Shown piece by piece: positions 33,147 through 40,928 of a stretch of 64,000 bases of DNA. The position numbers and the translations under genes are program-made. This DNA comes from an uncultured Sutterellaceae bacterium. GTDB lineage: Bacteria; Pseudomonadota; Gammaproteobacteria; Burkholderiales; Burkholderiaceae_F. Location of the stretch: NCBI GenBank assembly GCA_902797695.1, contig CADBTW010000064.1:1-64000 (forward strand), written 5' to 3'. A model generated the notes under the pieces. It worked only from the letters and a program-made list of their open reading frames with translations. It did no database searches and was not told the origin of the DNA. Position 1 is the first letter of the stretch, and every line of letters starts with the position of its first letter.

Positions 33147-34742
33147 CTAGCCGAGGATCGCCTTAAGGTCCTCGTCAGGGGTCGTCACCTTCTTGATCCC
33201 GAACTTCTCAACAAGCACGGAGAGGATCGTCGGGCTGATGAAGGCGGGGAGGGACGGCCCGAGCCTCACGTTCTTCACGCCGAGCGCGAGGAGCGAGAGG
33301 AGAATGGCAGCTGCCTTCTGCTCGTACCAGGAGAGCACGAGGGAAAGCGGCAGGTCGTTCACCGTGCAGCCGAGGGTTTCGGCGAGCTTCAGCGCGAGGA
33401 CCACCGCGGCGTAGGCATCGTTGCACTGGCCGACGTCGAGGAGGCGCGGGAACGGCCCGATGTTCCCGAGGTCCTTGTCGAAGAACTTGTACTTGCCGCA
33501 GCCGAGCGTGAGGATGAGGCAGTCCTGCGGGATCTTCTCGACGATCTCGGTGTAGTAGCGGCGCTCTTCCTTGATGCCGTCGCAGCCGCCGACGAGGAAG
33601 ACGTGCTTCACGGCGCCGGACTTGACCGCGTCGAGGATCGCGGGCACGGCGTCAAGAAGGGTCTTGCGGCCGAAGCCGACCGTCACGGTCCTGCCTTCGG
33701 AATCCTCGGCGTAGCCCGGCATCTCGAGCGCCTTCTTAACGACGGGAGACCAGTCGCCGTTCGAGATGTGGACGCAGCCCGGCCACTGGACGACGCCGCT
33801 CGTGAAGACCTTGTCCTGGTACATCATCGGGTTCTGGATGCAGTTCGTCGTGAAGACGACCGGCCCGGGGAAGGCCGGGAGCTCCATGATCTGGTTCTGC
33901 CAGGCGGTGCCGAAGTGGCCGGCGAAGTTCCTGAAGGCCTTCAGCTTCGGATAGGCGTGGGTCGGGATCATCTCGCCGTGGGTGTAGACGAAGATATCGG
34001 TTCCCTCGACCGCCTCGAGAATCTCGTAGAGGTCCTTCAGGTCGTGGCCGGAAACGAGGATCGCGTGGCCCTTCCTGTGGCCGAGCGAGACCTGGGTCGG
34101 GACCGGGTCGCCGTAGGTCTTCGTGTTCCCCTCGTCGAGGAGCTGCATCGCCCGGACGTTGATGTTCCCGCACTCAAGCGCGAGGGCGAGCCAGTCCTCA
34201 AGGGACCTCGTGACGCCGTCAGTCTCGGACGCGCAGAGGAGCTTCGACGCCCGCACCGCGATCGAGTGGTCGCGGCAGCCGAGCTCGGCCGCGTGGTAGG
34301 CGTAGGCTGCGACCCCCTTCAGGCCGAAGAGGATGATCTGGAGCGCGGAGCGCACGTCCTCGTTCTCCGCGAACTTGTCGGGAGAGGGCGCAGTGAGGAG
34401 GGTTTCGTTCGCGAGCGACGCTGCGGTGCGGCCGGACGCGGGAAGGCCCGCCCGGGTGTTCAGGTCCTCCGCCTTTTCGAAGACCCTGACGATCATTTCC
34501 TTCAGCCGCTCGGAGTCGAAGTCGACGTTCGTGAGCGTGGAGAAGAGCGCGGACCAGACGAGGTCGTCGGCAGCTTCGTCCGACACCCCCTTCGCGTCCG
34601 CCGCGACGATCGCGGCGGCGAGCTTCCGGACAGCCGCGACAAGCACGTCCTGCATGTGGGCGACCGCCTCGGTCTTCCCGCAGATGCCGCCGAAGGTGCA
34701 GCCGGTTCCGTTCATGGTCTGTTCGCACTGATTGCAAAACAT
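33147..34742 (-). CDS. hcp: Hydroxylamine reductase (hybrid cluster protein)
   Basis: Hcp is a 531-residue cytoplasmic iron-sulphur protein. It reduces hydroxylamine in vitro and acts as an NO reductase during anaerobic nitrosative stress. The N-terminal Cys cluster is C3, C6, C15 and C21 (FCNQCEQ, GCTFGGIC). Hybrid-cluster ligands are visible in LVGGCDG and LTLGCGK in the C-terminal half. No hcr reductase gene lies next to it. The ATG follows AGGAG at a good distance, and an NsrR-type box sits 38 bases upstream, so NO-responsive control is very likely. Confidence 0.95.
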   Translation of the reverse strand: MFCNQCEQTMNGTGCTFGGICGKTEAVAHMQDVLVAAVRKLAAAIVAADAKGVSDEAADDLVWSALFSTLTNVDFDSERLKEMIVRVFEKAEDLNTRAGLPASGRTAASLANETLLTAPSPDKFAENEDVRSALQIILFGLKGVAAYAYHAAELGCRDHSIAVRASKLLCASETDGVTRSLEDWLALALECGNINVRAMQLLDEGNTKTYGDPVPTQVSLGHRKGHAILVSGHDLKDLYEILEAVEGTDIFVYTHGEMIPTHAYPKLKAFRNFAGHFGTAWQNQIMELPAFPGPVVFTTNCIQNPMMYQDKVFTSGVVQWPGCVHISNGDWSPVVKKALEMPGYAEDSEGRTVTVGFGRKTLLDAVPAILDAVKSGAVKHVFLVGGCDGIKEERRYYTEIVEKIPQDCLILTLGCGKYKFFDKDLGNIGPFPRLLDVGQCNDAYAAVVLALKLAETLGCTVNDLPLSLVLSWYEQKAAAILLSLLALGVKNVRLGPSLPAFISPTILSVLVEKFGIKKVTTPDEDLKAILG

Positions 34743-34779
34743 GGTCCAGGTATCTCCTAATTGGGTCGGGGTTCTTTAA

Positions 34780-34802
34780 AAGATGTATTTTGAATACATC
34801 TT
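34780..34802 (-). promoter_or_regulatory. NsrR-type binding site upstream of hcp
   Basis: AAGATGTATT-N3-AATACATCTT is a perfect 10-3-10 inverted repeat, 38-60 bases upstream of the hcp start. It matches the published NsrR consensus of proteobacteria, in which hcp is the most conserved target. NsrR releases DNA when NO damages its iron-sulphur cluster. No nsrR gene is in this window. Confidence 0.8.
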
Positions 34803-34912
34803 AGTCTCGGACTGAAATTCCGCAATCCCCGCCCGGAGGAAGGAACCGCCTTCCAAAGGAGTACCTCGCCTGGGAACGGATTCCGGAACGGGGCGAGGGT
34901 AAAGAAATGGGA

Positions 34913-35848
34913 TCAGGCTTCGAGCGATGCCCGGAACGTCGCGATTTCCCGGATGTCCTCGGGAGTCGTCCTGCAGCAGCCGCCGATGAGGCGCGCGCCC
35001 GCCTCATACCAAAGCCGCACGTAGGCCCTGTAGGGAATCGGGGAACCAAACCATGTCTTCGTCGCCGGGTTATAGGATTCCCCGGTGTTCGGGTAGCAGA
35101 GGACGGGTTTCCCGGTTCCCTTCCGGACTTCCCGGATAAGGGAAGAGACGAACTGGGGAGCTGTGCAGTTGACCCCAATCGCCGCGACCTGGGGGTTCGA
35201 GTCAAGCGCCGCCGCGCACTCCCGGACAGGATCCCCGCCGCAGGTCCGTCCGGCGTCGCGGCAGGAGAATGACACCCAGCAGGAGACGTCCGGATAATTC
35301 CGAAGCTCGTCCAGCACCGCTTCCGCTTCCCGAAGGAGCGGAAGCGTCTCGACCGCGAAGAGGTCGGGATGCTCCTCAGCGAGAAGCCCGATCCGCTCCG
35401 AGTGGAAGCGCTGGAGCTCGGAGCGAGAAAGGGCGTACGCGCCCGTGTACTCGCTCCCGTCCGCGAGGTATGCCCCGTAGGGGCCGACTGACGCGGCGAC
35501 GAGAGGCTTATCCCCCTTTTCCCCGCCCCGGGCTTCCCAGGACCCGTCCCGCGCTTCGCGCGCGAGCCTCACCGAAAGCCGGATGAGGTCCTCGGCCTCC
35601 CCGCGGGAAAATCCCTTCGCGAGGAAAGCGGGAACAGATGCCTGGTAGCTTGCCGAAGTGCAAACGTCCGCGCCCGCGTCGTAGTAGTCGCGGTGCACCG
35701 CCCGAATGAGGTCCGGGTTCTCGTAAAGCGCCTTCGCGCTCCAGAGCGAGTCGTTCGTATCAAAGCCGCGCCGGCTCACTTCGGTGCCGAGGGCTCCGTC
35801 AAGCACCATGAAGGAGCGGCGGCCGAGGATTCCTTCGACAGGGTTCAT
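34913..35848 (-). CDS. mmuM: Homocysteine S-methyltransferase
   Basis: 311-residue zinc-dependent methyltransferase that makes methionine from homocysteine and S-methylmethionine or SAM. The family zinc ligands appear as GVNC (near residue 227) and GGCC (near residue 291). The N-terminal LDGALGTEVSRRG block (about 17-29) is also typical. It lies 14 bases downstream of a periplasmic binding-protein gene in the same direction. That spacing suggests an operon for uptake and use of a methylated amino acid. The ribosome site is GGAGG. Confidence 0.88.
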   Translation of the reverse strand: MNPVEGILGRRSFMVLDGALGTEVSRRGFDTNDSLWSAKALYENPDLIRAVHRDYYDAGADVCTSASYQASVPAFLAKGFSRGEAEDLIRLSVRLAREARDGSWEARGGEKGDKPLVAASVGPYGAYLADGSEYTGAYALSRSELQRFHSERIGLLAEEHPDLFAVETLPLLREAEAVLDELRNYPDVSCWVSFSCRDAGRTCGGDPVRECAAALDSNPQVAAIGVNCTAPQFVSSLIREVRKGTGKPVLCYPNTGESYNPATKTWFGSPIPYRAYVRLWYEAGARLIGGCCRTTPEDIREIATFRASLEA

Positions 35849-35862
35849 CAGGAGCTCCTCCC

Positions 35863-36642
35863 CTAGTCAGCAAGGAGCTTCTTCGGTGGTTCCTTCCCGA
35901 ACCACTTGCGGTAGATCCTCGAGAATTCCCCGTTCTTCTTGATCTTCTCGAGCCCGTCGTTGATCCGTGCGAGAAGTGTCCGGTTCCCCTTCTTCACCGC
36001 GATCCCGAGGTCTTCCTCGGTGAGCGCGACGGGGAGTGCCTTCACGGCTCCCCGGCCAGCGGTCGCGACGTAGTAGTCGTTCGTCGGAATGTCGTTCACG
36101 ACGGCGTCGACCCCGCCGTTCCGCAGCTCAAGGTAGGCCTCGTTCAGCTGGTTGAAGACCCGGACCTTCGCCCTCAGGATCTTCCGGGCGGCCTCCTCGC
36201 CCGTCGATCCGATCGATACGCCGAGCCTCTTCCCCTCAAGGTCCTTCGCAGTGCGGATCGAAGTGTTCCCCTTCCTCACCACGACCCCGAGTCCCGCGAT
36301 GTAGTAGCGGCGGGAAAAGTCGACCGAGCGTGCGCGTTCCTTCGTGATCGTGATGTCGTTGATCGCGATGTCGATGTTCCCCGCGCGAAGCGCCGGAATC
36401 AGACCGTCGAACTGCAGGTTCTTGATCTTCACCGCGAATCCTTCCTCCGCAGCGATCGCCCGGATGATGTCGCAGTCGTAGCCGACATACTCCTTCGTCT
36501 TCAGGTCCTGGGAACCGAAGGGAGGATACGCCGCGTCCATCGCGACGAGCAGGGTTTTCTGGGACGCGGCGAGGGACGGAGCGGAAATGGCGGAAAGCAC
36601 GGCTGCGGCGGCGCAGCCTGAGAGGAAGGTTCTTTTCTTCAT
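35863..36642 (-). CDS. Amino acid ABC transporter substrate-binding protein
   Basis: 259-residue periplasmic binding protein of the SBP_bac_3 family (His/Arg/Gln/Cys type). A signal peptide covers about residues 1-25 (basic start, hydrophobic core, cleavage after SLAA). The family block AMDAAYPPFGS follows, with a GNIDIAINDITITKER substrate-pocket block near residues 90-105. No permease or ATPase gene of the transporter lies nearby, so the membrane partners must be encoded elsewhere. Linkage to mmuM suggests methionine or S-methylmethionine as ligand, which is inference only. Confidence 0.85.
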   Translation of the reverse strand: MKKRTFLSGCAAAAVLSAISAPSLAASQKTLLVAMDAAYPPFGSQDLKTKEYVGYDCDIIRAIAAEEGFAVKIKNLQFDGLIPALRAGNIDIAINDITITKERARSVDFSRRYYIAGLGVVVRKGNTSIRTAKDLEGKRLGVSIGSTGEEAARKILRAKVRVFNQLNEAYLELRNGGVDAVVNDIPTNDYYVATAGRGAVKALPVALTEEDLGIAVKKGNRTLLARINDGLEKIKKNGEFSRIYRKWFGKEPPKKLLAD

Positions 36643-37117
36643 GGCTTTGGCCCGGATTACGGGCTGTGTTTCCTTAAGTTGCTGGCGTGGTGTTCCGGCA
36701 CCGGGTTTCCGATTCCGAAGCTTAGACGCGGGGCCTAGATATTCTCATCTAATTATCAACCCTGCGGCCCGGAAGGTTCCCCGATCCGGTACGTAATACC
36801 GCAACGGTCCCCGGGAAAGTGCCGCCCGGGGATCCGACCTGCCTGTCGCCCGCCGCCAGCCCGGGGTTTTTGAGCCGAACTTTGCACGAAACCCGTGCCG
36901 CGGCAATTGCAGACTGTGTTTTTTGTTTCATGAAATAGATGAAAACCATTCACAACAAATTGAAAACTCTCGCATAATCGATTTATTATTAATCTTATCC
37001 TGTATACCATTTTTGCGGCATTTCGGCAGAAATCTAATATACTGAGAGACATAGAAGAGCAAAAAGAAAAGACCGCACCGCTCGTAAACACCTGTTTAGC
37101 GTTGCTTCTTGGGAAAT
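36643..37117. other. Divergent intergenic region with a GC-rich structured leader
   Basis: This 475-base region separates the binding-protein gene (minus) from the repressor-like gene (plus). Next to the regulator it is AT-rich (36900-37060). Nearer the binding-protein gene it is GC-rich with a strong hairpin, TCCCCGGG (36808-36815) with CCCGGGGA (36825-36832), plus smaller stems on both sides. A structured 5' leader or a riboswitch for the mmuM operon is possible, but I do not recognise any known riboswitch consensus. Confidence 0.4.
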
Positions 37118-37777
37118 ATGAAAACAATTACAGAAATTCGCAGGGAAAACCTGCTTCTTCTGGCGGAAAAATACGGGAGCCTCGCTGCCATATCGGAAGC
37201 GATCGGGAAGAAAAGAACTGACCCGACCCTTCGCCAGATCAAGATCCGGGCGATCTCCCCGAAAGGCACGGCGAGGAACATGGGGCACTACCTCGCGCGG
37301 CTCATCGAGGAGAAGCTCGCCCTGCCATCCGGCTGGATGGACCAGGACCACCGGTTCAGCAATGCGAAGGAGGAGGAGCTTGAGGAGTTCAAGCTACCGA
37401 AGGCGAACACGAAACCGAGGACCTTCGTTCGCATCATCCCGAGCACCGTGAAGCTCGAGGCGGGGGTTCCCGCCTACGAGAAGAAGGACGAGGTCCGCTG
37501 CCCGACAGCCGTGCTCTCGAAGAGATTCCTTGAGGAAAACGGCTACCAGCTGAAAGACCTCCGCGGCCTGATCGCCCCGGAAGCGATTCCCTCGATTTCC
37601 ATCTGCAAGGGCGACATCACGGTGATCAACACGGCGATCCGCAATCCCCGCCAGGGCTCGAGCACGATCTTCGCCTACATCCGTCCGGACTGCTCCGTCT
37701 ACTTCGCGGCAGGCAGGGAACCCACCCGTGAGGACCTCCCGCTCGGGAAGCTGATCGCGCTTGTTCGCCGCTGCTAG
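37118..37777 (+). CDS. Phage-repressor-like transcriptional regulator
   Basis: 219-residue protein. The N-terminal part (about 1-75) looks like a helix-turn-helix of the kind found in Burkholderiales prophage repressors, ending in ARLIEEKLALPSGWMDQ. The C-terminal half (about 110-215) resembles the LexA/CI S24 fold (SICKGDITVIN), but the Ser expected before the GD-containing strand is not evident, so self-cleavage is doubtful. It is not inside the prophage remnant and no other phage gene is beside it. The ATG at 37118 was chosen over a TTG at 37109; GGGA lies close upstream. A clear terminator follows. Confidence 0.65.
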   Translation: MKTITEIRRENLLLLAEKYGSLAAISEAIGKKRTDPTLRQIKIRAISPKGTARNMGHYLARLIEEKLALPSGWMDQDHRFSNAKEEELEEFKLPKANTKPRTFVRIIPSTVKLEAGVPAYEKKDEVRCPTAVLSKRFLEENGYQLKDLRGLIAPEAIPSISICKGDITVINTAIRNPRQGSSTIFAYIRPDCSVYFAAGREPTREDLPLGKLIALVRRC

Positions 37778-37876
37778 CGAGGCGTCCGCCGCTTCCAGCC
37801 CGTTCCGGTCTCCGGAATCCGGGGCCCGGGAGCTGTTTTTTTGAATTTTCAGGCGCCAGCAAAAAACACCTCAGCC

Positions 37877-37907
37877 CCGGCCACTGATTGAACTGGCCGG
37901 TTTTTTT
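37877..37907 (+). terminator. Terminator after the repressor-like gene
   Basis: CCGGCCA (37877-37883) pairs with TGGCCGG (37894-37900) and seven T follow. It ends the regulator transcript before the MetE-like gene. Confidence 0.85.
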
Positions 37908-38034
37908 GTGTCCTCCCTCCCGACCTGCCGTTCTCCGGTAATACTTCAGGTTTTCCCGCCGGAAAGCTCGCCTTTCCTCCGGACTCCCGCTAGGATTTTC
38001 CCATTAGGCAATTTTCCAGAATGAGGACCAAACC

Positions 38035-39156
38035 ATGGCACAGCGCACCCGCCCGCCATTCCGGGCAGACATCGTCGGATCCTTCCTCCGTCCGGCATCG
38101 GTGAAGAAAGCGAGGGCGGACTTCGCGTCCGGGGCGATCACGAAGGCGGAGCTTGACCGCGTGACCCGCGACGCGATCGCCGAGCTGATCGTGAAGGAAA
38201 AGGCGGCCGGACTCCAGGCCGTGACGGACGGCGAGTTCCCGCGCGCCTTCTGGCACCTCGACTTCCTCGAAAGCCTCGAAGGAGTCCGAAAGGTGCCCGC
38301 CGCGGAATGGTCCGTCAAGTTCAAGGGCGCGAAGCCGAAGGGCGCCCAGCTCGAATTCACGGGGAAAATCGGCTTTGGCGAAGACCACCCCTTCCTCAGC
38401 CAGTTCCGCACGGTGAAGGAGCTCGCGGGGGGATCGCTCGTGAAGTTCACGATCCCGTCCCCCTCGATGCTCCACCTGATCCCCTGCGTCCGCGGTTCCG
38501 AGACCTACAGACCGATCGAACGCTACGAGGACGAGGACCGGCTGTTCGACGACATCGCATCAGCCTATCAGGACGCGGTCCGGGCCTTCTACCGCGAGGG
38601 GTGCCGCTACCTACAGCTTGACGACACGTCCTGGGGCGAGTTCTGCGACCTAGAGAAGCGGAAGGCGTACGAAGCGCGCGGGATCGACCTCGAGCGAGTT
38701 GAGCGGAAGTATGTCGAGACGATCAACCGGGTGCTCGAAGCGAAGCCTGACGACATGGCGATCACGATGCACGTCTGCCGCGGGAACTTCCGCTCCACCT
38801 GGTTCTCGACCGGCGGCTACGACCCGGTCGCCCCGATCCTCTTCGAGAACGCCCGGGTCGACGGCTTCTTCCTCGAGTACGACACGGAGCGCGCCGGCGG
38901 GTTTGAGCCGCTCGCCCACATCAGGGACCAGATCGTCGTCCTCGGGCTCTTCTCCTCGAAGTCCGGCAAGCTCGAGGATCCGGACGTGATCAAGGCGAGG
39001 ATTCGCGAAGCGTCGAAGTACGTTCCGCTCGACCGCCTGTGCGTCTCGCCCCAGTGCGGGTTCTCCTCGACCGAGGAAGGAAACATCCTCACCGAGGAAG
39101 ACCAGTTCAGGAAGCTCGCCCTCATCCGCCGCGTGGCGGACGAAGTCTGGGGTTAG
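38035..39156 (+). CDS. MetE-like methionine synthase, short (YxjG/YxjH type)
   Basis: 373-residue protein resembling the C-terminal catalytic half of cobalamin-independent methionine synthase. It lacks the N-terminal half of full MetE (about 750 residues). Zinc ligands are visible as H and C in MHVCRGN (near residue 243) and Cys in SPQCGFSS (near residue 341), with the substrate block QLDDTSWGEF near 196. Such short proteins probably make methionine from homocysteine using folate or another methyl donor; the donor here is unknown. The ATG follows GAGGACC. The mmuM gene lies 2.2 kb away, so two methionine routes are close together. Confidence 0.82.
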   Translation: MAQRTRPPFRADIVGSFLRPASVKKARADFASGAITKAELDRVTRDAIAELIVKEKAAGLQAVTDGEFPRAFWHLDFLESLEGVRKVPAAEWSVKFKGAKPKGAQLEFTGKIGFGEDHPFLSQFRTVKELAGGSLVKFTIPSPSMLHLIPCVRGSETYRPIERYEDEDRLFDDIASAYQDAVRAFYREGCRYLQLDDTSWGEFCDLEKRKAYEARGIDLERVERKYVETINRVLEAKPDDMAITMHVCRGNFRSTWFSTGGYDPVAPILFENARVDGFFLEYDTERAGGFEPLAHIRDQIVVLGLFSSKSGKLEDPDVIKARIREASKYVPLDRLCVSPQCGFSSTEEGNILTEEDQFRKLALIRRVADEVWG

Positions 39157-39183
39157 AAGAAAGGAAGGGATGGGTGCTTAAAA

Positions 39184-39198
39184 TGATTATAATTATCA
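39184..39198. promoter_or_regulatory. Fur-box candidate
   Basis: TGATTATAATTATCA matches the 7-1-7 Fur consensus (TGATAAT-N-ATTATCA) at 13 of 14 defined positions and contains a TATAAT. It lies 28 bases after the MetE-like gene, ahead of a structured RNA-like stretch. No good -35 box was found. Confidence 0.45.
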
Positions 39199-39199
39199 C

Positions 39200-39316
39200 T
39201 TGCGAGCACTCTTGACATATTCCCGCGGAAAGTCCGACAGACGCTTTTCGCGGGCCTTCCGCCCGTACCCCGCCCGGCTGCACTCATTCTGCAGGACTTG
39301 TCCGGCCGGGGTTATT
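39200..39316 (+). ncRNA. Candidate small RNA or structured 3' UTR
   Basis: About 115 bases without a coding frame hold two strong stems. CCCGCGGAAAG (39222-39232) pairs over 11 positions with CTTTTCGCGGG (39244-39254). CCCGGC/GCCGGG around 39273-39310, with an inner CTGCA/TGCAG stem, is followed by ATTTTTTA and forms a terminator. With the Fur-box-like site just upstream this looks like an iron-controlled sRNA of RyhB/NrrF type. It could equally be the 3' end of the MetE-like mRNA. Confidence 0.4.
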
Positions 39317-39318
39317 TT

Positions 39319-40188
39319 TTACTTTGCGCGGCCAGAAGCTGTCCCGGAAACCCGGTCAAAGTACCCGGAGAGCTGCTCAAGGCCCCGGAGCTCCAGCCCG
39401 CGGAAGAACGCCGGGTCGGTCGCTAGCACGGCGTCCCTCACTTCGGCGCGGACTGCGGGCGAAAGCTTCGCCCAGGCGGAAAGCGCGAAATGGATTTCGG
39501 GCTTCCCGGGGGCGACAAGGCGGATCCGGTAGACCATGGCGTCCATCCCGGAACGGGCGAGCGTCCGCCTCACGGCGGTCTCAGCGAGCCGAAGTTTCCC
39601 GAGGACATCTGCTGTCGGCGTCATCCCGTAGGGAAGCCGCGTGAGAAGGCAGGGCTCCGGAAGCTGGTCCGGCCGCGCCATCCCGGTCGCGCGGGCGACG
39701 AGCCGGATCTCGGGCTTCCCGAAACGCGCCTCGGCAAGCGGCGACCGGATCCCTAGCTCCTTAAGCGCCCTTTCCCCCGGGCGCCATACGCCGGGAAGCT
39801 GGTCCGTGTGGTTCGTGCCGTCGCAGAGCGGTAGCCCCGCCGACGCCTTCAGCAGCGCCGTGAACACGGCCTTCTTGCAACCGTAGCAGCGGAACCGGGA
39901 CCCCGCGCGGACTTCAGGCACGGAGAGCGGGTCGAGCCGGATCACCCTCACCTCGAACCCTTCTTCGCGGGCCCATTCGAGCCCCTCTCCCTCGTCCCCT
40001 CCGATATGGGGACCCGTCACATGGAAAAGAACGGGGCTGAAGCCGAGAAGACGGGACGCGTGCGAGAGGAAGCGGCTGTCGAGCCCTCCCGAGTAGGCGA
40101 TCGCGAGCGTTCCGCCCGGGGCGTCGGCCTGAAGCGCCGTCCGAAGCCGCTCCAGCGGCCCGCGCGCTTCCTGAGACAGTTCCTGCAT
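39319..40188 (-). CDS. LarE-like ATP-dependent sulfur transferase
   Basis: 289-residue PP-loop ATPase of the LarE family. LarE adds sulphur to the nicotinic-acid-derived precursor of the nickel-pincer cofactor of lactate racemase. The PP-loop is AYSGGLDSRFL (about residues 31-41). Three Cys residues, two in RCYGCKK and one in EPCLLTRLP, match the LarE subgroup that carries a [4Fe-4S] cluster instead of sacrificing its own Cys. larA, larB and larC are not in the window. The start at 40188 follows GGAGAAAC; the frame runs to 40302 but that extension lacks support. Confidence 0.78.
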   Translation of the reverse strand: MQELSQEARGPLERLRTALQADAPGGTLAIAYSGGLDSRFLSHASRLLGFSPVLFHVTGPHIGGDEGEGLEWAREEGFEVRVIRLDPLSVPEVRAGSRFRCYGCKKAVFTALLKASAGLPLCDGTNHTDQLPGVWRPGERALKELGIRSPLAEARFGKPEIRLVARATGMARPDQLPEPCLLTRLPYGMTPTADVLGKLRLAETAVRRTLARSGMDAMVYRIRLVAPGKPEIHFALSAWAKLSPAVRAEVRDAVLATDPAFFRGLELRGLEQLSGYFDRVSGTASGRAK

Positions 40189-40560
40189 TTCTGTTTCTCC
40201 GAATGCTTTTCTCTTGGTGTGGGCGGAAGGGGTTTTCCCCCGGCCCGGGCCAGGCTCCCATATCCGGGAGGCGGCCCGAGGAGCATAGCGTTTATCCGGC
40301 ATCTGTGGCGAGAAGGCGGAGGAAAAAGCACAAAATCAGCAGGAACGGCATATTTCTCCAATGTCGGCTAACTAGGAAATACCCTATCAGATACAACCCG
40401 CAGTCGGTTGGAATTATTCGATCGGCTTACCCTAAAATGTCACTGTTCAAAAGGAACAACCGAGAGCAGACACAGTGCTCCGGCATTCCGACGAGAACAA
40501 GTTCATATCTGCCTATCCATTAATAAGATGGAAGGCGTTTTTTGAGGATTTCCTTAAATC

Positions 40561-40851
40561 ATGAATACCGCTCTGAAGATCGTTGCCGCCGCCGCCGTCG
40601 CCATGCTGGCTGTTGCTTGCTCCAAGCAGGCGTCCGCTCCGGCCTCCGCTCCGGCTTCCGCTGCTGCTTCTTCCGCCGCTGCTTCCGCTCCGGCTTCCGC
40701 CGCCGCTTCCGCCGCTGCTTCTTCCGCCGCCGCTTCGATGGCTGCCTCCGCCCCGGCTTCTTCTGCCGCTGCTTCGATGGCTGCCTCCGCCCCGGCCGCT
40801 TCCGCTGCTGCGTCCGCCCCGGCTGCTTCCGGCTCTGCTGCCGCGAAGTAA
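40561..40851 (+). CDS. Ala/Ser/Pro-repeat lipoprotein
   Basis: 96-residue predicted lipoprotein. The signal peptide ends in the lipobox LAVAC (Cys20). The mature protein consists almost only of Ala, Ser and Pro in repeats such as SAAASAPASAAA and MAASAPA. The DNA contains an exact 26-bp repeat with a 39-bp period, so the number of repeats could change by slippage. Such extended, flexible chains could act as a spacer in the envelope. It stands alone, with GAGGA upstream and a terminator downstream, and no recognised family. Function is unknown. Confidence 0.7.
   Translation: MNTALKIVAAAAVAMLAVACSKQASAPASAPASAAASSAAASAPASAAASAAASSAAASMAASAPASSAAASMAASAPAASAAASAPAASGSAAAK
40732..40796 (+). repeat. 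Tandem repeat in lipoprotein gene
   Basis: A 26-base sequence at 40732-40757 recurs exactly at 40771-40796, a period of 39 bases (13 codons). It encodes the Ala-Ser-Met-Ala-Ala-Ser-Ala-Pro-Ala unit. Confidence 0.8.
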
Positions 40852-40878
40852 TCTGTACCGAGCCTAAGCACGGATTGG

Positions 40879-40916
40879 AACGCCCCGACGCCCTTGACGG
40901 CCTCGGGGCGTTTCCT
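40879..40916 (+). terminator. Terminator after the lipoprotein gene
   Basis: AACGCCCCGA (40879-40888) pairs with TCGGGGCGTT (40903-40912) followed by TCCTT. Confidence 0.8.
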
Positions 40917-40928
40917 TGTCCGCGCTGC

